The notes under the pieces are model-generated. The model searched no databases. It saw only the letters and a list, made by a program, of their open reading frames with translations, and was not told where the DNA came from. From contig NZ_CP042331.1 of the NCBI RefSeq assembly GCF_008253865.1, forward strand, positions 3,940,001 to 4,004,000: a DNA stretch of 64,000 nucleotides, written 5' to 3'. The DNA is from Bosea sp. F3-2. Lineage in GTDB: Bacteria; Pseudomonadota; Alphaproteobacteria; Rhizobiales; Beijerinckiaceae. This document shows positions 8,342-16,005 of this stretch, in pieces (positions within the stretch are counted from its first letter, which is position 1; the number at the start of each line of letters is the position of its first letter). Both the position numbers and the translations under genes were made by a program.

Positions 8342-8358
8342 TTTCAAGCTTAAAATAT
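8342..8358. promoter_or_regulatory. Candidate operator shared with the monooxygenase gene
   Basis: TTTCAAGCTTAAAATAT lies upstream of the transporter operon, differing at one base from 1511-1527. TTTcAAGCTTaAAA is a near-perfect palindrome centred on AAGCTT. No regulator gene is adjacent; the nearest MarR-family gene is at 40636. Confidence 0.5.
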
Positions 8359-8707
8359 CTGCAAGGCCCATGGCGTGGAAATTTCGTGCGGCCCTGCCCA
8401 TCCTCTTCTCATGCCGCTGCGCCGCAGCCGCCACCGCCTCCCAAGGTGAACTCTCGCAGCTTTGCACGAGCCGCGAATATCTCGACTATCCTTCGCCTTG
8501 GGCCGGGTGTCATCGTGTCATTCGTTGAACAACCCGTCGTCGCGCTCTTCCTCCCGTGGTCGTCGGCATGGTCAAACTGAACAGCCGAGACGGACTCTCG
8601 CAGCCGCGGCAGGAGAAGCTTCGGCCCTTCCGCCGGCCGCGGTCCCGACTTGACCTCATTTTCCGTCTTCCCCTTAAATCCGGATGGGGGGCGCCGCAGG
8701 GATCACC
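8359..8707. other. Gene-free stretch between divergent genes
   Basis: This separates the transporter operon (-) from the L,D-transpeptidase gene (+). I see no coding region with plausible composition and no strong hairpin. It presumably carries both promoters. Confidence 0.5.
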
Positions 8708-9265
8708 ATGCTACGCGCCATTATTCTCGCCGCCGGGCTTCTCGCTGTTTCAGCGCCCGCCCATGCCTACAGCAATGCACTGAGCCGCGGTCTCGCGGAT
8801 TTCCTCAATATCTTCAGCGAGCAGCCGATTCCGCGTCAGGTGGTGCCGTGGAACGGCACGCAGGCTCCCGGCACCGTCGTGATCTCGACAAGCCAGCGGC
8901 GGCTCTACTACGTCCTCGGCAGAGGCCAGGCACTGCGCTACGGCGTCGGCGTCGGGCGACAGGGCTTCAGCTGGTCCGGCACCAAGACCGTCTCGATGAA
9001 GCGCGAATGGCCGGATTGGCGGCCGCCGGCGCAGATGCTGAAGCGCCGGCCGGATCTACCGCGCTACATGGCGGGCGGGATGGACAATCCTCTCGGCGCG
9101 CGCGCGATCTATCTTGGATCGAGTCTCTACCGCATCCACGGATCGAACGAGCCGGACACGATCGGAGCCGCGGTCTCCTCGGGCTGCATCCGCATGACGA
9201 ATCGCGACGTCATGGATCTCTACGACCGCGTCCGGCCCGGCACGAAGGTGGTGGTGCTTCGATAG
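8708..9265 (+). CDS. L,D-transpeptidase (YkuD family), exported
   Basis: This 185-residue protein has a signal peptide (MLRAIILAAGLLAVSAPAHA) followed by a YkuD domain. The catalytic signature is IHGSNEPDTIGAAVSSGCIR, with the His near residue 143 and the nucleophile Cys near residue 160. Such enzymes form 3-3 peptidoglycan crosslinks or attach proteins to the wall in the periplasm. The ATG at 8708 has AGG 7 nt upstream and begins the signal peptide, so I prefer it to the frame start at 8684. It is monocistronic. A second member lies at 23464. Confidence 0.87.
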   Translation: MLRAIILAAGLLAVSAPAHAYSNALSRGLADFLNIFSEQPIPRQVVPWNGTQAPGTVVISTSQRRLYYVLGRGQALRYGVGVGRQGFSWSGTKTVSMKREWPDWRPPAQMLKRRPDLPRYMAGGMDNPLGARAIYLGSSLYRIHGSNEPDTIGAAVSSGCIRMTNRDVMDLYDRVRPGTKVVVLR

Positions 9266-9410
9266 GGCTGCCTGGCCAAGCCGAAGCCCACTTCAGCGCG
9301 CAGCATTCTGCCGCCAGAGCCACCAGGAGTAAGCCACGCTTCCGACGACCAGCAGGGCAAGCCCGCCGAGGCTGGCGGCAACCCGCTACCGCAGAATGGT
9401 CCATGCTGTC

Positions 9411-9674
9411 TCAAGGCTTCCTACTGTTATCGTCCCCGCCGATGCGGATCGCCTGGGCCATGCGTGGCGAAAGGGTCAATGTGCGGCCGGGGGCTGATGT
9501 TTCCGCAGCTGCACCCGTTGAGAACATGGTTGGCAACGCGCACACCGCCTTCGTCGTCGGCTCCTGATCAGAAACACGGGCGGCTAAGCTCGCCTGGATA
9601 ACAATACCGGGCTCCGCGAGCGCCGGGTTTGAAAAGGCCACAACGATGGCGCTGATTGCAACGAGCCGTTGCAT
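9411..9674 (-). CDS. Small secreted hypothetical protein (87 aa)
   Basis: From the ATG at 9674 this frame has a convincing signal peptide (MQRLVAISAIVVAFSNPALA, ALA cleavage site) and GGAGAG upstream at good spacing. The mature part is about 67 residues, rich in Ala, Thr and Ser, with one Cys. There is no recognisable domain and no operon partner. It could be a real periplasmic peptide or a decayed gene. Confidence 0.45.
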   Translation of the reverse strand: MQRLVAISAIVVAFSNPALAEPGIVIQASLAARVSDQEPTTKAVCALPTMFSTGAAAETSAPGRTLTLSPRMAQAIRIGGDDNSRKP

Positions 9675-9840
9675 GGGTGCTCTCCGCATCTGACCCCGGT
9701 TCTTCAAACCGCGCAGAACGGGGCCAGGTTCCGAGTTCAGCTTCCACGGACAGCCCCGCCGGCCAGCCACGCCTGAATTCCCACCCGCCTGCGGGCGGCA
9801 ATTTCATGTCCGGAGATGTCCATGGCGGCCGTCAAGCGCA

Positions 9841-10038
9841 CTATCGAAAGGCTCGCGTGACGACCATGATCAGCAACTTGATAATGGAGTAGCCGAACAT
9901 CAACAGGATGCCGCCAATCACGACCGCAGCAGCGGTCCTGATTATTCCAGTATCCTGAGAACCAAAGAGCGAACACCACCAGGCGATGAAGTTCACGAAC
10001 CAGCCGAGTTCGGAGTTGTCAGTCAAAACCTGACTCAT
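9841..10038 (-). CDS. Small membrane protein (65 aa)
   Basis: The frame begins MSQVLTDNSELGWFVNF and has one strong membrane helix near residues 35-55 (TAAAVVIGGILLMFGYSIIK), with a weaker aromatic segment before it (FIAWWCSLFG) and a basic C-terminus. This pattern is unlikely by chance, so I consider it a genuine small inner-membrane protein of unknown role. The ATG at 10038 is preferred to a GTG 14 codons upstream; the ribosome binding site (GGCGGG) is mediocre. Confidence 0.5.
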   Translation of the reverse strand: MSQVLTDNSELGWFVNFIAWWCSLFGSQDTGIIRTAAAVVIGGILLMFGYSIIKLLIMVVTRAFR

Positions 10039-10366
10039 GGTGCCCGCCAAACTGGAGCTGAACAGCTGGCACGCTAACACGCGCCCCAGATGCGCTCAAT
10101 TCGAAGCAATTCTGAGCGGGCAGCCCGAACGGCCGACCGGCGCCCGAGAACATCGCCAAATTCCCGACGGTGCTCTGACCGACGCTTGCGGGGCGGGCGC
10201 CGGGGAGGATCGCAGCTCCGCACCTTTCATGTCCTTCGCGCCCGGCCGCCAAAGGGGTATTCTAGTTTCGCTCCCGGCGCTGCCGGATCTGCGAGGCCAT
10301 GTCGGGCGTTATGGCGATGCATAGCCTCGCAGCCGAAGTTGGGGCCGGCTCTCAGGAGTAAACGCC

Positions 10367-11242
10367 ATGTCCGGACATGCTCTTTTGACCGCGCAAACGG
10401 TCGAGGACTGCATCATCCACCAGGGCTGGGAGCGCTACACCCCCGAGGACCACGCCATCTGGGGCGTGCTGTTCGAGCGTCAGCAGCGGACCCTGAAAGG
10501 CCATGTCTGCCAGGAATATCTCGACGGCCTTGCAGCGCTCGGCATCGGCCCCGAAGGCGTGCCGAATTTCGCGCGCATGAACGAGCGGCTGCGGCGGCTG
10601 ACCGGCTGGGAGGTGGTGGCGGTGCCCGGGCTCATCCCGTCGCGTCCCTTCTTCCAGATGCTGGCCAACCGCCAGTTTCCGGCCGGCACCTTCATCCGCA
10701 GCCGCGAGCAGCTCGACTATCTGGAGGAGCCCGACATCTTCCACGATGTCTTCGGCCACGTGCCGCTGCTGACCAATCCCGCCTATGCCGACTACATGAA
10801 CGAATATGGCCGCATCGGGCTCGTCGCCGTCGAGACCAAGGGGGTGAAGTTCCTCGCCCGCCTCAACTGGTACACCATCGAATTCGGGCTGATCCGCAAG
10901 CCCGAGGGCATCCGCATCTACGGCGCCGGCATCGTCTCGTCCTTCGGCGAGGCAAAATATGTGGTGGACGACCCCTCCGCCCACCACCTGGCCTTCAATC
11001 TCGAGCGTGTGCTGCGCACCGGCTATTACATCGACGATTTCCAGGCGACCTATTTCGTCATCGACCGCTTCGAGGACCTGTTCGATCTGCTCAGGGGCAC
11101 CGATTTCACCACCCGTTTCGATGAACTGCGCGCCCTGCCGGCCCATACGCCCTTCGAGATCCTGCCGCAGGACGTGGTCATCAGGAAAGGCACCGGCCAT
11201 TTCTGGCGCGATTTTCCAGCAGCGAAGACGAAGCTGAAGTGA
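10367..11242 (+). CDS. phhA: Phenylalanine 4-monooxygenase
   Basis: This 291-residue non-haem iron, pterin-dependent hydroxylase converts phenylalanine to tyrosine. The iron ligands are visible in EPDIFHDVFGHVPLL (the two His near residues 125 and 130) and in WYTIEFGL (Glu near residue 170). The length is that of the single-domain bacterial enzyme without the regulatory ACT domain. CAGGAG precedes the ATG at good spacing. The usual partner for cofactor recycling, pterin-4a-carbinolamine dehydratase (phhB), is not adjacent. Confidence 0.93.
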   Translation: MSGHALLTAQTVEDCIIHQGWERYTPEDHAIWGVLFERQQRTLKGHVCQEYLDGLAALGIGPEGVPNFARMNERLRRLTGWEVVAVPGLIPSRPFFQMLANRQFPAGTFIRSREQLDYLEEPDIFHDVFGHVPLLTNPAYADYMNEYGRIGLVAVETKGVKFLARLNWYTIEFGLIRKPEGIRIYGAGIVSSFGEAKYVVDDPSAHHLAFNLERVLRTGYYIDDFQATYFVIDRFEDLFDLLRGTDFTTRFDELRALPAHTPFEILPQDVVIRKGTGHFWRDFPAAKTKLK

Positions 11243-11382
11243 GGGCTTTCGGTCGCCGATCCGCTTGCGATAGGGCTGGCTCGACCAATCGAACTCGTCG
11301 CTGCCTACCGCTCAGCCCAGCAACTCATCAGCGCGCTCCTGCGCCGCGGCAAGTTGCTCTCCATTGCGAATCAGCAAGCGCG

Positions 11383-11598
11383 TCATCCCGTGAACTTCGG
11401 GTCATGCCGGCCGTCCCAGATCTTTACTGCTTTCTTGAGCGCGCTCATTTCAGCCTCTTCGTCTTCAGAGCGCTCGCCAGCACCCAAAGCCTTCAGGCGG
11501 CCGAGAGCAAGCGCGTAATCTTCCCGCGATTCGATCTCAAATTTCGACTTCGGTTCGCTTGGCCTCTCACCTTGCGGATGGCTTGCCGTCACCTTCAT
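11383..11598 (-). CDS. Small protein resembling HigA N-terminus, paralogue of the one at 27-251
   Basis: This 71-residue acidic soluble protein has a strong ribosome binding site (AAGGAGG). Its core, EDYALALGRLKALGAG then an acidic stretch and MSALKKAVKIWD, matches the N-terminal segment of HigA antitoxins in spacing but has no DNA-binding domain. It aligns without gaps to the protein at 27-251 over 42 residues. It lies downstream of and co-directional with the tRNA-Ala gene. No toxin is adjacent and the function is unknown. Confidence 0.65.
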   Translation of the reverse strand: MKVTASHPQGERPSEPKSKFEIESREDYALALGRLKALGAGERSEDEEAEMSALKKAVKIWDGRHDPKFTG

Positions 11599-11686
11599 CG
11601 GTCGATCCTCCTTGCAGGAGAACGATCCTGGTCCATCAACGTTCCGACGTGGCTGGGCTCGCGCGTTAGCTGCGGCAATTTGTTGT

Positions 11687-11707
11687 TTCGGCCTGTTACA
11701 GGCCGAA
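11687..11707 (-). terminator. Perfect hairpin downstream of tRNA-Ala
   Basis: TTCGGCCTG and CAGGCCGAA pair perfectly over nine bases around TAA, about 93 nt past the tRNA 3' end. There is no clear T tract. It may end the tRNA transcript or lead into the small gene that starts at 11598. Confidence 0.4.
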
Positions 11708-11799
11708 CCGAACCGCGCAATATGTTGGGGTAGAAGTTGGCGCAGCGCTCAAGCGCCCATCCGAAACGCCAATAGGATCAGCTATTTACGGATGAGATT

Positions 11800-11875
<76 letters not shown>

Positions 11876-12043
11876 ACACACGACGACCGAGTTGGGAATC
11901 GGCCGTCAAAACCAGGTCTTTCGAACCGCCTCGGCGGTTCCGTCCGGGCCGCCGTCCGGCGACGCAGCGCTCTATAGGCGGCCCGGGCTGAAGACACAAG
12001 CGCTTAATGTCGCCTTGTCGTCATCTTTTTTCGAGGCTGTGGA

Positions 12044-12460
12044 TCAGTTGTCCTCGTCGCCCTCGATATCCCCGTCGATCAGGTCGGAGACGTCGTCGTC
12101 GCCTTCCTCATCCTCCTCGAGGAAGGTGTCGTCATCCTCGCCGCCGATGTCGTCCTCGACCTCGATGTCGTCCTCGGTGGTGACGACGGCGTCCTTCTCC
12201 GACGCTTCCGCATCGGCTTCGTCGAGCGAAACGAGTTCGACCGCGCTATCGGTAGCCTCGGTCTCGTCCTCCTCCTCGGCCGCCGGCTTGCTCGGCGCCT
12301 TGGCCTGTGGATCGAACATCGTCCGCGGATAAGCCTGCCCCGTATAGGGCGAGACGATGGGATCCTTGTTCAAATCATAGAACTTGCGCCCCGTGACCGG
12401 GCAAACGCGCTTCGTTCCGAGTTCCGGTTTCGCCACTGCGTCGGACCCTTCAACCATCAT
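12044..12460 (-). CDS. FYDLN-acid family protein (TIGR02300)
   Basis: This is a 138-residue protein. The N-terminal third has the family hallmark KPELGTKRVCPVTGRKFYDL with the following NKDPIVSPYTGQAYPR, and two Cys in a zinc-ribbon-like context. The rest is a low-complexity tail rich in Glu and Asp. The family is confined to Alphaproteobacteria, has unknown function, and characteristically sits beside aroA, as here (divergent). Two adjacent ATGs (12460 and 12457) could serve as start. Confidence 0.9.
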   Translation of the reverse strand: MMVEGSDAVAKPELGTKRVCPVTGRKFYDLNKDPIVSPYTGQAYPRTMFDPQAKAPSKPAAEEEDETEATDSAVELVSLDEADAEASEKDAVVTTEDDIEVEDDIGGEDDDTFLEEDEEGDDDVSDLIDGDIEGDEDN

Positions 12461-12942
12461 GTTCTGAAAAACAGGCGCGTCCGTTAGTCGGGGCGGACGG
12501 CCCTGTCAAATATTGATTTGAGCCATGCGGCAACTGCGCGCAAGAGGGTGACCGTTTCACCTGCCCGCCAGGCGGCGATGCCGGGGCAATCGCTTGAAAA
12601 GTTTTCTCGCCCTTGTCGAAGCGCGCAAGCCCTCCCCCCGCTTCCCCATGTCGGCTGTTGCCGACATGGGCAGATATTGCAGGAAGTCGGAAACATCCGA
12701 CTTCCTGTGGGGAGGGTTGGGTGGGGCGGTGCCGCTTGGCGCTGACTTGGAAGAATGGCCGAGCCCTGCTTTGCTGCCCCCCATCCCTAGCCCTTCCCCA
12801 CCGCAAGCGGGGGGAAGGGAAGGCGCACTTCCTTCAAGCGATCGCCCTGACGGCGACGCAACCGCGCATTGGCGCGCCTCGTGCGGGCATGCTAGGGCGG
12901 GCGCGCATTCCCTGTTTGCCCGAGCTCAGAGACCCCGATCCC
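12461..12942. other. Long gene-free stretch upstream of aroA
   Basis: This 482-bp divergent intergenic region holds the multi-hairpin element at 12630-12716 and a further class D-like C/G-run palindrome around 12778-12824. The long upstream open frame that would extend aroA is composed of these repeats and is not credible protein. Confidence 0.6.
12630..12716. repeat. Three-stem palindromic element
   Basis: Outer arms CCCTCCCC (12630-12637) and GGGGAGGG (12709-12716) enclose two perfect 11-bp hairpins: CCCATGTCGGC with GCCGACATGGG (12645-12670, loop TGTT) and AGGAAGTCGGA with TCCGACTTCCT (12681-12706, loop AACA). It would fold as a three-way junction. Confidence 0.85.
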
Positions 12943-14286
12943 GTGTCCCACGACCACGAACCCGTTCCCGTCACCGCCCGCGCCGAAGGTCCGCTCAAGG
13001 GCCGCGTCCGGGTGCCCGGCGACAAGTCGATCTCGCACCGGGCGATGATCTTCGGCCTGCTGGCGATCGGCGAGACCAAGGTCACCGGCCTGCTCGAGGG
13101 CGAGGACGTGATGCGCACCGCCGCCGCGGCGCGGGCGCTCGGCGCGATCGTCCATCACGATGGCCCGGGAGCGTGGCGCGTGCAGGGCGTCGGCGTCGGT
13201 GGCCTGCACGAACCGGCCGACGTGCTCGATTTCGGCAATGCCGGCACCGGCTCGCGGCTGATGATGGGCGTCTGCGGCTCGCACCCGATCACCACGACCT
13301 TCGATGGCGACGCCTCGCTGCGCAAGCGGCCGATGCGGCGCATCCTCGACCCGCTGGAGCAGATGGGCACGGTCGTCGTCTCGCAGCAGGAAGGCGGGCG
13401 CGTGCCGCTGACCCTGCGCGGGCCGAAGGAGGCGATCCCGATCGTCTACCGCCCGCCGGTCGCCTCGGCCCAGATCAAGTCTGCCGTGCTGCTCGCCGCC
13501 CTCGCCGCGCCGGGCGAGACGACCGTGATCGAGGCGGAGGCGACGCGCGACCACACCGAGAAAATGCTGGCTCATTTCGGAGCCGAAATCATCGTGACGC
13601 CGGAAGGCGAACATGGCCGGCGCATCGTGCTGAAGGGCCAGCCGGAGCTGCAGGCCGCACCGATCGTGGTGCCGGCGGACCCCTCCTCCGCCGCCTTCCC
13701 ACTGGTCGCGGGCTTGATCGTGCCGGGCTCCGACATCCTGATCGAAAGCGTGATGACCAATCCGCTGCGCTCGGGCCTGCTGACGACGCTGCTCGAGATG
13801 GGCGCCGACATCACCATCGAGCGCGAAGCGAACGAGGGTGGCGAAACGGTCGCCGACCTGCGCGTGCGGGCCTCGAGCCTGAAGGGCGTGACCGTGCCGC
13901 CTGAGCGCGCACCGTCGATGATCGACGAGTACCCGGTGCTGGCGGTGGCGGCGTCCTTCGCCCACGGCACGACACGGATGCGTGGATTGCAGGAGTTGCG
14001 CGTCAAGGAATCGGATCGCCTCGCGGCGGTGGAGGCCGGGCTGAAGGCGGCCGGCGTCACCTGCGCCATCGAGGGCGACGACCTGATCGTCGAGGGCTCC
14101 GGCGGCGGGCCGGTGCGCGGCGGCGGGCCGATCGCGACCCATCTCGACCACCGCATCGCAATGAGCTTCCTGGTCATGGGTCTGGCGACGCAGCAGCCGG
14201 TCGTGGTCGATGACGGGCTGATGATCGCGACGAGCTTCCCGAGCTTCGTGTCCCTGATGAACGGCCTCGGAGGCCGGATCGGATGA
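12943..14286 (+). CDS. aroA: 3-phosphoshikimate 1-carboxyvinyltransferase (EPSP synthase), class II type
   Basis: This 447-residue enzyme performs the sixth step of the shikimate pathway. Motifs are GDKSISHRAM, NAGTGSRLMMGV, SAQIKSAVLLA, ATRDHTEKML and LRVKESDRLAAV. SAQIK and overall likeness to the Agrobacterium CP4 sequence place it in class II. The position that is Ala100 in CP4 is Gly here (NAGTG), so the CP4 glyphosate-tolerance change is absent. I chose the GTG at 12943 because it gives the normal N-terminus; an in-frame ATG at 12889 is the alternative. The stop overlaps cmk by 4 nt. Confidence 0.93.
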   Translation: MSHDHEPVPVTARAEGPLKGRVRVPGDKSISHRAMIFGLLAIGETKVTGLLEGEDVMRTAAAARALGAIVHHDGPGAWRVQGVGVGGLHEPADVLDFGNAGTGSRLMMGVCGSHPITTTFDGDASLRKRPMRRILDPLEQMGTVVVSQQEGGRVPLTLRGPKEAIPIVYRPPVASAQIKSAVLLAALAAPGETTVIEAEATRDHTEKMLAHFGAEIIVTPEGEHGRRIVLKGQPELQAAPIVVPADPSSAAFPLVAGLIVPGSDILIESVMTNPLRSGLLTTLLEMGADITIEREANEGGETVADLRVRASSLKGVTVPPERAPSMIDEYPVLAVAASFAHGTTRMRGLQELRVKESDRLAAVEAGLKAAGVTCAIEGDDLIVEGSGGGPVRGGGPIATHLDHRIAMSFLVMGLATQQPVVVDDGLMIATSFPSFVSLMNGLGGRIG

Positions 14287-14930
14287 GCCCCGGCAAGGGC
14301 GGCCTCGTCATCGCCGTCGACGGCCCGGCGGCCTCCGGCAAGGGCACGCTGGCGCGCCGGCTCGCGGCACATTACGGCTTGCCCTATCTCGACACCGGCC
14401 TGCTCTACCGGATGGTGGCGCGCGCCATGCTCGACACCGACCACGACATCCGCGATGCCGCGGCAGCCGAGCAGATCGTCAACAGCTTCGACGAGACCGC
14501 CTTTCCGGAAGACCGGCTGCGCGGCCGCGAGATCGGCGAGGCAGCGTCCGTTGTCGCGGCCATGCCGGCCGTGCGAGCCGGCTTGCTCGCAAGGCAGCGG
14601 CGTTTCGCGGCGCAGACCGGCGGCGCCGTGCTCGACGGGCGCGACATCGGCACGGTGATCTGCCCGGAGGCGCCTGCCAAGCTCTTCGTCACTGCGACGC
14701 CCGAGGTGCGCGCCGCCCGCCGGCACAAGGAGCTGGTCGAGCGTGGCGAGGCCGTGACCTTCGACGGCATCCTGGCCGATATCCGCCGGCGCGACGCCCG
14801 CGATTCGGGGCGAAGCGACGCCCCGCTCAAGGCGGCGGACGATGCCGTCACGCTCGACACCTCAGCGCTTACCGTCGAGGAAGCCGTCGCGGCCGCGATC
14901 GGCATCGTCGAGGGCCGCCGCGCCGCCTGA
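14283..14930 (+). CDS. cmk: Cytidylate kinase
   Basis: This is a 215-residue nucleoside monophosphate kinase that phosphorylates CMP/dCMP. The P-loop is GPAASGKGTLARRLA (about residues 15-29), followed by LPYLDTGLLYRM and the DGRDIGTVICP and RRHKELVERG segments diagnostic of Cmk. It starts within the aroA stop (ATGA), so translation is coupled. In many rhizobial genomes rpsA follows cmk; here a DUF1194 gene does. Confidence 0.95.
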   Translation: MSPGKGGLVIAVDGPAASGKGTLARRLAAHYGLPYLDTGLLYRMVARAMLDTDHDIRDAAAAEQIVNSFDETAFPEDRLRGREIGEAASVVAAMPAVRAGLLARQRRFAAQTGGAVLDGRDIGTVICPEAPAKLFVTATPEVRAARRHKELVERGEAVTFDGILADIRRRDARDSGRSDAPLKAADDAVTLDTSALTVEEAVAAAIGIVEGRRAA

Positions 14931-15047
14931 CGGCCCCTTCCTCGCGCATTTGCTATCGAAACAGGCGCGGTTCGCCGGCTTTTCCGTCTTGGCGATCGCC
15001 ATGACCGGGCGCACACTCCTCTCCCCGACAGGATGACGGAGGTGGCG

Positions 15048-15854
15048 ATGCGGCACTGGCTGTACGGTCTCTCATGTCTGGCAGCGGCGTCGCTCTGGCA
15101 GCCCGCCCTGCCCCGGGCCCAGACGGCAGGCGCTCCGCCCGAGGAAGTCGACGTCGCGCTCGTGCTCGCGGTCGACGTCTCCTATTCGATGGATCTCGAC
15201 GAGCTCGCCCTGCAGCGCAACGGCTATATCGAGGCTTTCCGCTCGAAACAGCTCCACGACGCCATCGCCAAGGGCGCGATCGGCAAGATCGCCGTGACCT
15301 ATTTCGAATGGGCCGGCAGCACCTTCCAATACGTCGTGCGGCCGTGGAAGGTGATCGATGGGCCTGCCGCGGCCATCGCCTTTGCCGAGGAGCTGGGTGA
15401 GGCGCCGACGCGGCGCGGGCGACGCACCTCGATCTCGGGGGCGATCGATCTCGGCGTGCAAATGCTCGAACAGGCCAATGTCGCTGCGATACGACGCGTC
15501 ATCGACATCTCCGGCGACGGCGCCAACAATGACGGGCGGCCGGTCACCACAGCACGCGACGAGGCCGACGCCAAGGGCATCGCCATCAACGGCCTGCCGG
15601 TGATGCTGAAGCAGGCCGGCTATTTCGACATCGACAATCTCGACGTCTACTACAAGGACTGCGTCGTCACCGGCATCGGCGCCTTCGTCATCCCGATCCG
15701 GGAGAAGAGCCAGTTCGTCGAGGCGACCAAGACCAAGCTGCTGCGCGAGATCGCCGAGGCGCCGGCCGATGCGACCATTCACAAGGCACAGGCGGGCGAC
15801 ACGGCCTCCTGCCTCGCCGGCGAACGGCAATGGCGCGATCGCATGGGGAATTGA
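15048..15854 (+). CDS. DUF1194 protein with von Willebrand factor A domain, exported
   Basis: This is a 268-residue protein: an N-terminal signal sequence (to about residue 24), then a vWA-like domain with a MIDAS-type start DVSYSMD and the later motifs RTSISGAIDLG and DISGDGANNDG. DUF1194 proteins are common in Alphaproteobacteria and of unknown function, probably metal-dependent adhesion or assembly factors in the periplasm. I chose the ATG at 15048 because GGAGG lies 8 nt upstream; the frame opens at 15033. Confidence 0.85.
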   Translation: MRHWLYGLSCLAAASLWQPALPRAQTAGAPPEEVDVALVLAVDVSYSMDLDELALQRNGYIEAFRSKQLHDAIAKGAIGKIAVTYFEWAGSTFQYVVRPWKVIDGPAAAIAFAEELGEAPTRRGRRTSISGAIDLGVQMLEQANVAAIRRVIDISGDGANNDGRPVTTARDEADAKGIAINGLPVMLKQAGYFDIDNLDVYYKDCVVTGIGAFVIPIREKSQFVEATKTKLLREIAEAPADATIHKAQAGDTASCLAGERQWRDRMGN

Positions 15855-15872
15855 GTACGCGTCCTCCCCACC

Positions 15873-15986
15873 GTCATTCCGGGCGCAGCGAAGCGTAGAC
15901 CCGGAATCCATGCCTGAATCTTCTGCGGGAAGCGCTCCGGCATGGATCCCGGATCGGCGCCGCCGACGCGGCTTGTCCGGGATGAC
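15873..15986. repeat. Class A extragenic palindromic element, copy 3
   Basis: Starts GTCATTCCGGGCGCAGCGAA and ends TCCGGGATGAC, with inner arms GGAATCCATGCC and GGCATGGATCCC. It lies between the convergent DUF1194 and hrpB genes. Confidence 0.88.
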
Positions 15987-16005
15987 CGCGCCTTCTGCGG
16001 AAAGC

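Noticed and set aside
9309..9402. Minus-strand frame reading like a membrane helix (LGGLALLVVGSVAYSWWLW) after an in-frame stop
   Set aside because: Only about 30 codons, with a stop immediately upstream, no start codon and no ribosome binding site. It may be a fragment of a lost gene, but nothing supports expression.
12613..12942. N-terminal extension of aroA by 110 codons
   Set aside because: The extension translates repeat palindromes and has no homology to EPSP synthases. The GTG at 12943 gives the expected N-terminus.
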